A DNA stretch of 64,000 nucleotides from Panicum virgatum (lineage: Eukaryota; Streptophyta; Magnoliopsida; Poales; Poaceae), in assembly GCF_016808335.1 (NCBI RefSeq), contig NC_053147.1, forward strand, positions 14,990,913 through 15,054,912. The letters are read 5' to 3'. Each line of letters opens with the position of its first letter. The stretch's first letter is position 1. The notes under the pieces are model-generated. The model worked only from the letters and a program-made list of their open reading frames with translations, was not told the DNA's origin and searched no databases. The position numbers were made by a program, and so were the translations under genes. Positions 51,590 to 63,347 of the stretch are shown here, piece after piece.

Positions 51590-51793
51590 CTCCTCCATCC
51601 TCGTAAAGCATTATATGACTTTTAGATAAGTGTCAAAGGAAATCATTTAATTTTCCTTATCTCAAAGCTGCATACTTAACTTTTCTATTCCTTCCCCTCT
51701 TGCTTTTGAAGGACATACGTCATTTTTTCTCTCCCTTAATCTATCTTAAAATTGCTAAAAGCCTAAAATATCTTCTATTACAGAACGGAGGGA
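51590..51793. mobile_element. Stowaway-like MITE (right flank not TA)
   Basis: The left end TA|CTCCTCCATCC and right end AACGGAGGGAT are inverted-related. The right TA has changed, so the boundary is approximate. Confidence 0.55.
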
Positions 51794-51825
51794 TCATGTG
51801 CAAAATGCTGTTTGCTTAGGATATA

Positions 51826-51972
51826 CTTCCTCCGTCCCAAATTATTAGTTGTTTCGATTTTTTTAGATACATAGATTTTATTATGCATCTACATATAATA
51901 TATAGCTAAGTGCATAACAAAATCTGTATACCTAGAAAAACCAAAACGACTAATAATTTGAGATGGAGAGAG
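51826..51972. mobile_element. Stowaway MITE, 147 bp
   Basis: CTTCCTCCGTCCCAAATTAT and its inverse ATAATTTGAGATGGAGAGAG are flanked by TA on both sides. The long hairpin includes ATTAGTTGTTT / AACGACTAAT. Confidence 0.88.
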
Positions 51973-52030
51973 TAACTGCTAGCCTAAACGGACCGCACCC
52001 ACAGATTCGTTAGAATTTGTATGGACTTGG

Positions 52031-52620
52031 TGTTGACGCCTTTTACGAATCAACACACGAACGCACTAGATCGTGCGGCGCGAGGAAGAGCTCGATGCAG
52101 CTCCTCCTGCGTGGAGCGGTCAGACCGGCCTAAGAGACCGGTCTGACCGGTCGCCGGTGAGAATCGTGCAATTGGCGACGGCCGACGAACACCCGTCCGG
52201 GAGGGACCCCATCAGGGCAGGCGCACGTAGAGTTGTTCTAGGATCGGCATGCCACCTAGAATGCCTTCAGACGTCGCGGAGACGAAGAAAAAACAGTAGA
52301 TGGGGGTTGGAAAAGCTAGGGTTTGGAGAAAGTTAAAGAGGATAAAAAGTAGTAATTGTTTTGTATTTTGATCGATTGGATATCCTCAATCGGCCGTGAC
52401 CCTTTATATTTATAGGGTGGGGTGGACTTATCCCGTAAGAAATTTCTATTACAAATCTAAATCTACAAAACTCCTTAATTGACTCGGACTCCTCCTAGAC
52501 CGGTCAGGACCTACCGGTCATACCGGTCGGTCCCCTATCGGGCAGGCTACAGCACCAGACCGGTTAGACCGCTTGGTCAGAGCGCTTGGTCTGGTCTGCT
52601 GTCAATTTTAGTTGTCAACA
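52031..52620 (-). repeat. 3' LTR of the gag-only element
   Basis: 590 bp, ending at the polypurine tract on its right. It contains several ACCGGTCAGACCGGT-type motifs and a TTTATATTTATA stretch. Confidence 0.9.
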
Positions 52621-55217
52621 TATGCCCCCTATTTTTTGGCAAAGCTTGCGTGCCAAAAAATAATATTCAATACCAAAATTGGCTAAGGGCAATGATTAAC
52701 ATTTCATCGGCCATTTTTTGTGCTAAGGACGATAAATAATTATCGGCCATGTCTTGCTCTAATCAAGTCGATGTTGAAACAACTTGTTTCGGCCGCCAAA
52801 CCATCTTCATGATTGCTGATGTCTTTGGCTCATCCTCTACTTGTTGTTCCATTGCCTCCTTCTTGCGCATACGTTGTAGCCTTCGCTTCTGAGTATGAGA
52901 TAAACATGAGCGACACCACCTCGGCTGTAAATACTTTGGGTCTTGCTTCTTGCTCTTCTCATTCTCCTTGCTGCAATCAACAACTTGTTGGACCAGATTA
53001 TTGCTAGCAACGATTGGTTTTTGTGGCAATATACGATTTGGATACATAGGAGGATATTGAATATAATATGACTGCATATGCATCCTACTATAATCCATTG
53101 GTGTACAAAAGTAAGGATACCAGCAATACCATGGAGCAATCGGTCCACTAAATGAAGCATAATTACCTTGACTCGATTGCTCTTGATGCTTCGATGATAA
53201 TTCTGTATCCTTGACTCCGTTTGGTCCCCTCTTCCGTCTCTGAGCACTCCCTTCCTTCCCATATTTGGCCAAGAGTTCCTGAAAACTCGGCCTTGTCTTG
53301 CTTTTGGAGGAGTTCCCAGATTTACTGGGCGCACCGGTCAGACCGGTTTTAGGACCGGTCAGATCGGTCGAACTGGTCAGACCGTCGTTGTGGCCGGTCA
53401 GACCGGTTGACTTGCTGTCGGCCTTCTTCATCTTGTCTTGCCCCCCAAGTGTTTTTGCATCTTGAGGGGTCTTCTGTGTCAGTTTTTTTTCAGGTCTTTC
53501 ATCATCAATGAACTATATTCTTCCCTTTCGTTGATTCGGCTTGACTTGGCCGAACTAGAACTTTAGGATTGTTCAATTCCAACATACACCGGGAAAGAAT
53601 TTTGATCAATCTGCATAGTAGGAACAACCAATCGTCCTTCATTAATGGCCGATTGAATTTACCTACGCAATACATTACAATCATTAGTAGCATGTGAAAA
53701 AATATTATGAAATTTGCAATATGCTCGCCGCTTCAATTCTTCAAGCAGCGGTATAGTATGTGATATCTTGACGTATCCAATCCTATATAACTCATCAAAT
53801 ATTCTTTCGCACTTGGATACATCAAAAGTAAATTTTTCATCTTGCCGATTTTTGTGAATCGGCTTAAAAGCAGAACAAGTAAATGGTTTGGCTTGAGATG
53901 GCCAAACAAACTCAGCAGCATATACATCGAAGACTCATCGTCCGAACAATCTGAATTGCAATCTAAGGCATGCACACTAGAACGATGATGTCTATGAGAC
54001 TCTTGAGATTCTTTGTTTCGGCTTTCTATAGCCAAAGCTCTTTGATGCACCTGAGTAACAGTAAAGAAATTATAGCCCTCTAATCTTTCTTTAATATGAG
54101 AACACAAACCATTAAAAGCCAAATCAGCTAGATCTTTTTCTGCAATATTCACACTAAAGCCCGGTTTTTTGTATCGCGGAATCGTCTTATGTAATTATTG
54201 ACGGATTGATCATGCGATTGTTTAACCGATGTCAAGTGAGACAATTTAAGTTCATCATGCCCACAGAAAAAGTGCTCATAGAATTTCTGCTCTAATTATT
54301 CCTATGAGCCAATGGAATTAGGTGCCAAAGAAGAAAACCATGAGAAAGCGGTTCTAGTTAGAGATAAAGAAAATAAACGCATTTTCAACTCGTTTATTGA
54401 ACCAGCTTCTCCTAATTGAGCAAGATACTGACTAATATGCTCAAAAGTACTCCTAGTATCTTCCCCCACTGAATTTAACAAATTCAGGCAACCTAAAACC
54501 AGCAGGATATATGCAACCGAATCAAACGAAGTAGAATACGGCTTTTGGTATGTGCGAGTTTTGCTTCTAACATCCACTCCAAAACTTTCTCTAAGCAAAT
54601 TAGCCAAATCATTCTTATAATCAGCAAGCGCTTTATCAAAATGACTCGAAGAATTTGGCTATGTGGATGTAGATACATCACGCTGGTTTGGAACAAGATG
54701 ACCGTATGGACCGGCAGACCGGTGGGAGGGGGAACCGGTCTGACCGGACTGGTAAGTTGGTCTGACCGGTATTTGCCGGTTTTGCCACCGCTGTACATAT
54801 CGGTCGAACATCTCGTCGGAGATAGGACCGATGTGTGGCACTGAGTTCCTGGGAGGTTCTGGCGGTATCTACGAAACAATCTCGTTTGTTCAGCTAATGT
54901 TGGCCGAACTAAGAATACTCATAATGGGATCAGTGTACGTGGGTGTCACAGTTTGACCACTGAAATAATTCATCGGCATCCCATATTGAGGTTGACTCGT
55001 AGGAGATGATGCCGATGGTTGAGGAACATAAAATTCACAAGTAGAAATAGATGGATGTTCATCGTCTGTTTCTGGTTTCTTACCAGCCAATTCTCTTTCC
55101 TTAGAGCTAAGCCAATTAACCCAATAAACATCACGCTCAACTAGAAATTTCTGAATTTGTTCCATAGTAACACCAGAAGATGGAGCACTCACAGCAGGTG
55201 TTACCTTAGTAGATGCA

Positions 55218-58200
55218 TGTAACATCCCGAAAATTTACCAAAACAAATCACTCGCTAAAAATCTTTTCAAAATATTTTTTTCCCGTCGCTGAGCTTGATT
55301 GCCTCAGAATCTTTTCCATCTGAGCACCCAGTGTCCCGACCTCTTTCCCGGCAATCCCGCCGTCCCGACACCAGTACCAATCCCCATCTCATCTATCTGT
55401 TTCCTTTCCCCGTTTTGCGTGCGCGTCGCTTCCCGCCGAAGCCACACAGCGTGCGCGTGGCCGACCGCCGCCGCGAATCGCGCCAACCGCTCTCTCCCTC
55501 TCTCTCTTTCACTCTCTCTCCTTTTTCTTTTTTTTCTTTCTTTTTCTTTTCTCTTTTTCTTTTTCCTCCTCCTCCTCCTTTCTTCCTTCTTCCTTCTCTC
55601 CTCTCCCGCGCGCTGCACGCCGAGCTCGACGCCGCGCCTCCCCTGGACGCCACCCCCCACCTCCACCTGCCTTGCCCTGTCCCACCCCCACCCTGTGCGC
55701 AGTGCCCCCTTGCTGCCTCGGTGTGCGCGCACGCTCGCAGTGAGGGCCCCCACACAGCGCCGCCGAGACGAGCTCGGACACACGCGGCGCCCCGCCATTG
55801 GCCGCCGTCCCGTCCCCTGCGCCCTCCCCTCGGTGCCGCCGCCCTCCACTTGAGCTCCACGCCACCGCCCACGCCTGCCCACCATCGCTCAGCGCCACCG
55901 CCGCGCCCCCACCGCCATTAATGGCTACCGAACTCGCCGTCCGGCCGGCCACCGCGCCTCGCCCTCTCTCTCGCCCCGCGGGCCTATAAATAGGTGTCCC
56001 CATCGCGCTCTCCGCCCCCACAAACCTCATCGCCGCCCCTAGCCCCCTCCCGAGCCGCGCAGCGCCGCCGCCCAGAGCTGCCACCGCCGCCTCCCGCCGG
56101 CCCTCGTGGCCCGGCCTCCACGAGCTGCCTCCTTTCCTTTCTATTTCTTAAAGAACCCCCCCCCCTCTCTAGGCCACTTTCCAAAGAAGCCCCTCTCTGA
56201 TTCTATTTTTGCAAAATGATCCCTCCACCATATGAAACAATTATAAACAAACCCCTGCCATTTTCTAGAGTGATCCTAATATTTCCCAAAATTCCAATCA
56301 AGCCCTTGCCATCACAAAAATAATTACAATGAAGCCCCTCTCTTATTTCTTTTAATGAATAAGCCCCTCCACTATATAAAATATTTATGAGTAGGTCCCT
56401 GCCTAATTTCCAGAGTAGCCCGAACCTTTTCCAAAATTATGTTCAAGACCTTTCCCTCCCAGAAATAATGACAAATAGGCCCCAGATCCTTATTTAGCCC
56501 TTAAACCCCTCTTCGGCCTATCATTTCATGCGCCAAAAATCCTCTGTTTGCCCCGAAACTTTACCACGCCATTTCTAACATAATTCCGGTCATGCCATTA
56601 AGAAATCTCCCAAAAATATTCTTTCTACCATCGTTTCTTAAGTTATTCCTGATTCTTGCTCAACAATAAAACATTTATTTCTTTTTATTTATTGATTGTT
56701 TGTTTGTGTGCGCCGTAGATCACGGGGTGATCGAGGAAGAACCCGTCGACGAGCAGTACCACGAGCTGGTGTGCGAAGACCAGTACCGCGACCCCGAACT
56801 CGAAGGACAGTACCTCGATCAGGACCTCCCGGAAGGCTTTGAAGACGGCAAGTTCAATCTCATCCTTTGATTGCATATTTCGACCCAGTTTTGTAAACAC
56901 AACCTATCGACCTGTTTTACAAAATTGCATATGATTTACTGTTGAAACCCTTTGGATAGCCACCCCTTGATTGATATGATTATTCCTTCATGACCTAGGT
57001 TAATCTCTAAATATGCTTCGTTCTATTTAGATATTAATCACTGCTAGATATGCTTAGGAATTGGTTACTCTACTACACTTCAAAAATGATTACAATGAGT
57101 TTTTCGAAAGGAAAATATGTGAGTGTGTAAAAAGGAAAAGATGGGATATTTGAGAAATGAAAGAAAAGAATGTTAAGATGAGATGGATGAATGGCATTCC
57201 CTGTGTGGATTATCATATGTTGGAGGCTCGTACCGATGTGGTTGAGCAAGAAGGTTGGGAGATATCCATCTTGTCACAATTAAGGACCGAGTTGATGTGT
57301 CATCTTGACTAACTCAACTATCGTGCGAACCACTCGACCGTTGTATGTGGCAATGGCTTAGCATAAACCCCACTAGTTAGTTTGATAGCTATCAGGAGAG
57401 CTGAGAGCAACGGGCGACCAAGGAGAAGGGATAAGGTCGTGGTGGCTTATGCCCCAGTTAAACCTCGGTGTCAGGTCAATGGCCCCTCGGTGGAGCCCGT
57501 GTTGGCTAGTCAAGTCTAGCTAAGGTGGGTAATGGCTCTGATGGGATCTGCACCGACACTAAGGTGATCGTGCTGTGGTACCCCACTTGTGGGTAAAGTT
57601 GCACACCTTTGCAGAGTGTAAAACCTATTCGAATAGCCGTGTTCACGGTATTGAGCGGGTTACGGTTTGGTCACACAACGAGACTTCTGGGAGGGATGTT
57701 TTCATGGCGTGAGTTGTTTTTGGAAGGTGTCCGGCAGTTGTGCCGTGAGCTACTACAGATGGGGAGTCCGATAGCATTTAAACTTGGATCCTTTGTGTAG
57801 GATCAACCCCACTCATTATTCGGTTAAGTGAGAAACTGCTTTAAGAAAATCTTTTTCAAAACTAAACCCCTGGATGTGTAAAATCTAGCTTTACCGCAAA
57901 TAAACCTCAGCCCTATCCTTGATTTATCCTGCGCATATCTGTGTTACCCCCTCCGTGGATGGGGTTGGACTTGTTGAGTACTTTTGTACTCATCCGATAT
58001 ATATTTGTGGTTTTCTTCAGAGGAAGATCTGGACTTCGTTGTTGAAGACGTCAAGTAGAGGTTACGTCCGAACCCCAACTTTGCCTGTGGTGTTGGCCCT
58101 CTGCAAGATGCTTCTGCTGGCGCGATACTCTGAGCCCGAGCTGTATCACATGTGGGTCGTGCTTTGGTGCATCACCGTAGCCTTTTTACTTCTTATTATC

Positions 58201-58331
58201 GTTTGTATCGAGTGTCCGCCTCCTCGGAGGTTTGTACGGTGATGTACCATCTGATGTAATAAATGTGTATCAGCCTCGTGGGACTGATATTTGTATCACA
58301 TTTAAGTCACCTCTTATGAGGGGACGCTTCA
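55218..58331 (+). mobile_element. Solo LTR, 3,114 bp, nested in the gag-only element
   Basis: It begins TGTAACATCCCG and ends GGGGACGCTTCA. The exact duplication ATGCA flanks it (55213-55217, 58332-58336). It has a GC-rich block at 55290-56130 after an AT-rich start. The terminal GTAATAAATG-type and CACATTTAAGTCACC stretches resemble long grass gypsy LTRs of the Tekay-like group. No internal region remains. Confidence 0.92.
56718..56870 (+). other. Short acidic ORF inside the solo LTR
   Basis: After a pyrimidine-rich TTTGTGTGCGCCGTAG acceptor-like site, a frame of 50 codons to a TGA encodes an acidic stretch (DHGVIEEEPVDEQY...). It contains EQY, DQY and GQY repeats. No ATG is at its start. 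It may be an exon of an LTR-derived transcript or a remnant of a once-coding region. Function unknown. Confidence 0.35.
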
Positions 58332-58612
58332 ATGCATTTGTGGAGGTAGAAGCGAAGTCGATCTCCTTGATCTTGGTGACTTTGCCTCGTCAATCGACCT
58401 TGATACTCGCAAGTGCCGCTAGTAGATCTTCTTCATCACGCTTCTTCTTGCGCTCCTCCAGCATCAGGCGGACGTTTTCAGGAAGATGCTCGTATGTCGC
58501 AGGGATGATGTTGTCCTTGTCGATCTCGGTAGTAGAGCCCATCTTCTTCGTGGTAGATTAGATCGGTTTTGCTAACCAAGATTTTTGTCCCCAGCGGAGT
58601 CGCCAAAAAGTA

Positions 58613-59197
58613 TGTTGACGTCTTTTACGGATCAACACACGAACGCACTAGATCGTGCGGCGCGAGGAAGAGCTCGATGCAGCTCCTCCTGCGTGGAGCG
58701 GTTAGACCGGTCTAAGGGACCGGTCAGACTGGTCGCCGGTGAGAATCGACGACGGCCGACGAACGCCCGCTAGGGAGGGACCCCGTCAGGGCAGGCGCAC
58801 GTAGGGTTGTTCTAGGATCTGCAGGCCACCTAGAACGCCTTCAGACATCGCGGAGACGAAGGAAGAACAGCAGATGAAGGTTGGAAAAGCTAGGGTTTGG
58901 AGAAAAGGTAAAGAGGGTAAAAAAATAGTAATTGTTTTGTATTTTGATCGATTGGATATCCTCAATCGGGCGTGACCTTTATATTTATAAGGTGGGGTGA
59001 ATTTATCCCGCAAGAAATCTCTATTACAGATCTAAATCTACAAAACTCCTTAATTGACTCGGACTCCTCCTAGACCAGCCAGACCGGTCGGGACTTACCA
59101 GTCAGACCGGTTGGTCCCCTGCCGGGCATCCTACAGCACTAGACCGGTCAGACCGCTTGATCAGACCGGTTGGTGCTGCCAATTTTGGTCGTCAACA
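58613..59197 (-). repeat. 5' LTR of the gag-only element
   Basis: 585 bp, closely similar to 52031-52620 (about 92% by eye). It lies next to the TGGCGACTCCGC primer-binding stretch at 58589-58607. Confidence 0.9.
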
Positions 59198-59597
59198 CTT
59201 TGGCCCACCCAATACGCTAAAATTCCTAGGTAAAATATTGATGATCCATATATGGCAAGAGGCCGGTGGAATTATATTGGCCACGTCATGTGTACGGGGA
59301 GAGTACGGGACCAGGAGAGAAGATCAGCTGCGCGCGTCCGTCGTTTCAACACGACAAGACAGCCACCGCGACGTCGAGAGCCCGGCGACTCCATGGCTGC
59401 GGCCTGCGGGGGCCGCCGTCCCAGGCCCGGCCGGTGCCGTGCGTCGACACCTGCGGCTGATGCCATGACCAGCCACCAGGGACGCGCTCCGATCCATTTC
59501 TCGCAGCTGTCACGCCATGCCCAATCCCCGCCCGTCGTCCGTCCTCGAGCATTATTTTGCCTACGTCACCGTGCGTGTGCTCATGTCGGTATATTTA
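59198..59597. other. Spacer, no gene
   Basis: A GC-rich plus-strand stretch opens domain-less ORFs only. Confidence 0.4.
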
Positions 59598-59605
59598 ACT
59601 ATAGC

Positions 59606-60001
59606 TAAGGATGGATCTAGACATTCGAATTCTTAGAACAAATTTAATATTTTAAAATAGATATGCTTAAAATTTTATGCTAATTTTTTTTATATTATCA
59701 AGCATATTATTACACATAAGAATAAAATTTTGTATAGATTTTTTTATATATTATTTGCTCCCTACAATTAAAAATGTGAAAAAAGATTCGAATCCGTATC
59801 CGATCCATATTCGAATTTTTATATCTATTATTTGAGAATATATATGATAAATTTGAGATTTAGTTTTTATGAATCTTTACAAGATCAATGTTAAATATAA
59901 AACTATGAATTTACATAGTAAATTTTATATCTTATTTGTCCATAATCGAAAAAAAATGACCAAAAATCTGACATTCGAATAAACATCCGAATCCATCCTT
60001 A
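59606..60001. mobile_element. hAT-like MITE, 396 bp
   Basis: Ends TAAGGATGGATC and inverted GGATGGATTC...CATCCTTA are flanked by ACTATAGC / ACTATCTT (6 of 8). Repeated ATTCGAAT and ATCCGA phrases occur near both ends. Confidence 0.65.
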
Positions 60002-60009
60002 ACTATCTT

Positions 60010-60890
60010 AACTATAGCAATCATTCTAGCGCTACCACACGTGTTTTGAACGCAAACGAGCATCGGATCATGTCTAGGCATCTCAAACACGTGCAGCGCT
60101 AAAGCAGACTCGTGCGCCAGCAAGCCATTGACCGGCCCGCCGGAATCCCCAACGGCCCAACCGACAATCTAATCCTTCATCGATTAGTTTTTCTTCTTCT
60201 TCTCCCAGTGACGTGCTTTATTTCGCTACGGCGTTTTACTTTGACCACCAAAGATGCTAATCCTAGTACTAGCACGGCCCGTGACTTGACACGATCCTTC
60301 TTCGCGTCTAACCTTTTTTTTTTTGAGAGGGCAACTGTCTGACTTTTACCTTTCGCGGCAATACAAATCAAACTTGTTTCAAGTAAACCAGCTGCAGTCT
60401 CCGGAAAAGCGAAGCAACAGAATTTTTCAGCTTGCAAAGCCCACGGAATTTTCTGCGGGTTGCTTGCGCTGCGCGACGCATGCGGGGACGGAGCACATTT
60501 CTTCTTCGGAATTCAACGCTGCTTCATCTCTTCTAGATTGTCAACACGGCCCAAGAAGCCTTTCATATCTCACAGGAGAAGAGCGGTGGGGGCTCGCAGG
60601 GGTCGGAGAGCGACCTGCGTGCTACTATATTCCTAAACGGGTCACCGCGCGCTCACCACCGTGCTTTCCGAGCAAACAGCCAACACGCCACCCGTCACCG
60701 CATCAACACCAACCAAACGGTGCGCACTTGCCGGGAACGGGCAGCACACACCCTGACCTGACGCGCATCATCTGCCCGTGCGCCACGAACGTCACCCACC
60801 AGCAAGCAGTAAACTCCCCGGCCGCCCCCGCTGGCTCACGGCCACGGTTCACCAACAACCCCTGCCGCCTCCTGCCATCCTCTCCACCTC
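60010..60890. other. Intergenic, no recognised gene
   Basis: A 192-codon plus-strand ORF (60323-60901) runs across GC-rich sequence without recognised domains. Nothing further supported. Confidence 0.35.
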
Positions 60891-60898
60891 CCTCCGGT

Positions 60899-61787
60899 TA
60901 GGCCTGGGCGTTCGGGCTACCCGAAAATTTTGGGTCGGATTTTTCGGATTTTCTAAATTTCAGGATTCAAAAACTCCAACCCGATTTTTGCTCAAAATAA
61001 ACAAAACACGACATTTCGGGTTCGGGTTCGGGTTTACCCGAACAACCCGAACCACACCACGCCGCCGCTGGAGCTTGACTGATGTTGTCCCTCCCTGCAC
61101 GCACTGTGGCCAGGCGTTCGCGATCGGAGGAGGCGCGCCCGGACTCGGCTGCTGCCGCCGCAGAAGCCCCACCCGCCGCCGCTGCTAGCAGGATTGCTGG
61201 AGCCGAGAGCAGAAGCTGGTGGCGTGGTCGCGTGGAGGAGGTGGGGATCCGGCGGCGCAGACTTGAGCTCCTGGCCCTGGCCTCCTGCTCCGGCGGAGAG
61301 ATGGAGAGGATTGGTGAGAGAGAGACGGAGAGATGGTGGCGAGCCCGCGGTGGTCGCTGGAGTCGCGCTGCTGGGGCCGTGCCGTGGTGGCCGGCCGGCG
61401 GCGGCGTCCGTGAGCGGCGTGGGGCGATGACTGGCGTGGGGCGTGGAGGGTGTTGGCTCCTGGCGGCTGGGGATGAGGCGTGGGGGGCATTGGGGGCCTG
61501 GGGGTCGGCAGCTAGGGTTAGGAACTGGGAAGGTTTGATGGGCTGGGCTGGGAAGGTTTGATGGGCTGGGCTGGGAAGGTTTGGTGGTCTAGACCGAGAT
61601 GAGTGAAAATGTTTGGGTTGGGCTGCTGTTCGGGTTTTTCGGGTAGTTCGGGTACCGTGATTTGAAATCCGAATTATCCATAATAATTTCGGGTACCGTG
61701 AGTTGAAATCCGAATTAGTGTTCGGGTTTTTTAGGCTCGGGTTTTTCGGGCTCGGTGTTCGGGTTTCGGGTATTTTGACCAGCCATA
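60899..61787. mobile_element. hAT-like element, 889 bp, with GC-rich cargo
   Basis: Ends TAGGCCTGGGC / inverted GACCAGCCATA are flanked by CCTCCGGT / CCTCCGGC (7 of 8). Both terminal regions consist of repeated CGGGTTCGGG / ACCCGAA phrases. Between them lies GC-rich sequence that includes a [12 protein letters not shown] peptide and could be captured gene sequence (inference). Confidence 0.7.
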
Positions 61788-61955
61788 CCTCCGGCCCTCC
61801 CTACTTAAAGGAAGCATCCGCACCACCGTTTCCACCAAACTCCCCTGTCCGGCTGCTCCTTCCAACTCGCACGCACCCACCACCCGCACCACCCAACCCA
61901 GGCCAGACACGAGCGAGCAAGCGGCAGCACGATCCGCGATCCCGTTCCATCGTCC

Positions 61956-62453
61956 ATGGAGGCGGAGGCGTTCCCGATACGGTTCACGCGGGGCGTGCGC
62001 GCCTACTGGCGCCGGCGCAAGTACCACCGCCTGGAGGCCGCGGACGGCGGCAAGGCCACGCGGCAGCTGGGCGCGGCACGGCGCGGCGGCGGGTGGGGCG
62101 CCGTGCGGCGGCTGCGCGTGCGCGTGCGCGTGGCCCTGGCCGCGCCGCGGCGCGTGCTGGCGCGGGCGCGGGACGCGTCCGTGGGCGCCATGCTGGCGCT
62201 GGCCCGGCGGGCGTCCGCGCTCGCGCTGCCCGGCGGCGCCGACGGGCTCTGGGCCAGGCGCCGGAAGCAGCTGCCGGCGCCGCGGGGCGACGGCGCGCCC
62301 ACCGAGTTCGAGCAGCGGCTCATCCTCGAGATCTACAAGTCCATCGTCGCGTCCAAGGAGCTCACCACCATGCTCCACTCCTCCGCCGCGCACCTGCCGC
62401 CGCGGGCGGCCGCCGCGCCGCCGATGCCCGCCAAGCACCTGCTCGACATGTGA
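61956..62453 (+). CDS. Small basic protein of unknown function, 165 aa, intronless
   Basis: The ATG at 61956 has a good context (CCATGGAGG). Residues 1-110 are arginine- and alanine-rich with YWRRRKYHRL at 17-26. Residues 116-135 (FEQRLILEIYKSI) form a likely amphipathic helix. The C-terminus is alanine/proline-rich and ends HLLDM. No signal peptide or membrane segment is apparent. I recognise the general look of a plant-specific small protein but not a named family. Strong G/C at third codon positions, as in monocot single-exon genes, supports coding. Upstream about 150 bp is TACTTAAAGG, a weak TATA-like site. Confidence 0.65.
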   Translation: MEAEAFPIRFTRGVRAYWRRRKYHRLEAADGGKATRQLGAARRGGGWGAVRRLRVRVRVALAAPRRVLARARDASVGAMLALARRASALALPGGADGLWARRRKQLPAPRGDGAPTEFEQRLILEIYKSIVASKELTTMLHSSAAHLPPRAAAAPPMPAKHLLDM

Positions 62454-63347
62454 TGCGATGCTCGCCGGAGAAAGGCATGCACGCGCTGCTGGCCCGATCC
62501 GAAGCTGATCTGTGTACGCTCTTCCCCTTAGCTCGTAGCGACAGTGAGAATCTGAAGTTTAGTGAGCGCCGTTAGTTATGATGTGCGTCCAGTAACAACC
62601 GTCCTTGCCCTGTGAATTCGAGACAGAATTTAGAGCCGTCCCCTGCTTCCTCTTTGGGTGCATGCGAGCAAAGCAAGCCGCCCTGCTGCGAAAGAGGCAG
62701 CGTGCAAAGTGTAAATTCTAAGGAAAATCCGCAGAGCAAATCCGTGGCTTGGTTTTGTATGTATGATTCATCAGAGATTATTCAGCATTGTTTTTTTTAA
62801 AAAAGAAAAAAATTATTCAGCAACTACCACCTGTTATCTTCACAGCTGTTCTCGAGTTCCTTCCGTATTGGTTGGTCTTCATCATTCTGCAACGACTCGT
62901 GATCGAAAGAGACATTTTTTTTCTTCCGCACGGCACGAGAACGCAGCCGGGCGGCGTCGCCGTCGGCGATAAACTTGGCCGCGACTTTTCGGATCGCATC
63001 GGCGTCGCCGCAGTCCAACTCCCGAGACATGTGGTTTGACGAGCGCCGAGGACGTGTACGTGCCATCTCGCTGTGGAACGTGCACGTGCTGCTCTTAAGA
63101 GAAAAGAGAAAATGCGCAGGCGCCTTCGGCCATTGGTTGCTTGGCTGTTGAGAGTGCCGTCGGAACTGCGGCCACTCCCCCGTCAACGCACTCACGTGGA
63201 TGGCTGCGTTGCGTGTCATCGCGCGGCATCATGTGGGGATTGGGGGTCGCCTGTCCATCTAGAAGGTTGAGGACTTGAGAAAATTCAGCCATGGCCTGGC
63301 TCGTGCAGGGGGAATCATCGTGCATGGGAGTCTGTTTTTTTTATTAA
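62454..63347. other. 3' flank of the small gene and spacer
   Basis: The first ~300 bp are probably 3' untranslated region. A minus-strand ORF lies at 62824-63030 (separate entry). Confidence 0.4.
62824..63030 (-). CDS. Possible small protein, 68 aa, unknown (weak)
   Basis: The ATG at 63028-63030 opens MSRELDCGDADAIRKVAAKF... and ends in a charged tail. It has a lysine/arginine cluster and no recognised domain. The frame extends upstream without stop, so the start is uncertain. It may be a relict of a gene or chance in GC-rich DNA. Confidence 0.2.
   Translation of the reverse strand: MSRELDCGDADAIRKVAAKFIADGDAARLRSRAVRKKKNVSFDHESLQNDEDQPIRKELENSCEDNRW

Larger units (their letters stand above)
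52763..58542 (-). pseudogene. Gag-like ORF of the gag-only element, interrupted
   Basis: It starts with the ATG at 58540-58542; the first 71 codons include one in-frame TGA (58390-58392). The frame is then interrupted by the solo LTR (55218-58331) and continues at 55225 (ORF to 54890). Later pieces are 54302-54607 (retrotransposon gag-type segment with FSWFSSL), 53733-54152 (gag tail) and 52763-53431. The last has three or four TGLTG/DLTG repeats and a basic RRKR-containing C-terminus. Several frameshifts and stops separate the pieces. It cannot encode a full gag protein now. Confidence 0.75.
52031..59197 (-). mobile_element. Gag-only LTR retrotransposon with a nested solo LTR
   Basis: LTRs lie at 58613-59197 (5' side) and 52031-52620 (3' side), both TGTTGACG...GTCAACA. 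Inside the 5' LTR, TGGCGACTCCGCTGGGGA is a typical gypsy primer-binding region. Inside the 3' LTR, AAAAAATAGGGGGCATA is the polypurine tract. Flanks CTTGG / CTTTG match 4 of 5. Minus-strand ORFs encode only gag-like protein; protease, reverse transcriptase and integrase are absent, so it is non-autonomous. Without the 3.1-kb solo LTR it would be about 4.05 kb. Confidence 0.88.

Noticed and set aside
55295..56200. Overlapping ORFs of up to 208 codons on both strands
   Set aside because: GC-rich part of a solo LTR; low-complexity S/P and E/K runs, no domain.
60323..60901. 192-codon plus-strand ORF
   Set aside because: Ends at the edge of an hAT-like element, has no recognisable domain and no supporting splice or promoter signals.
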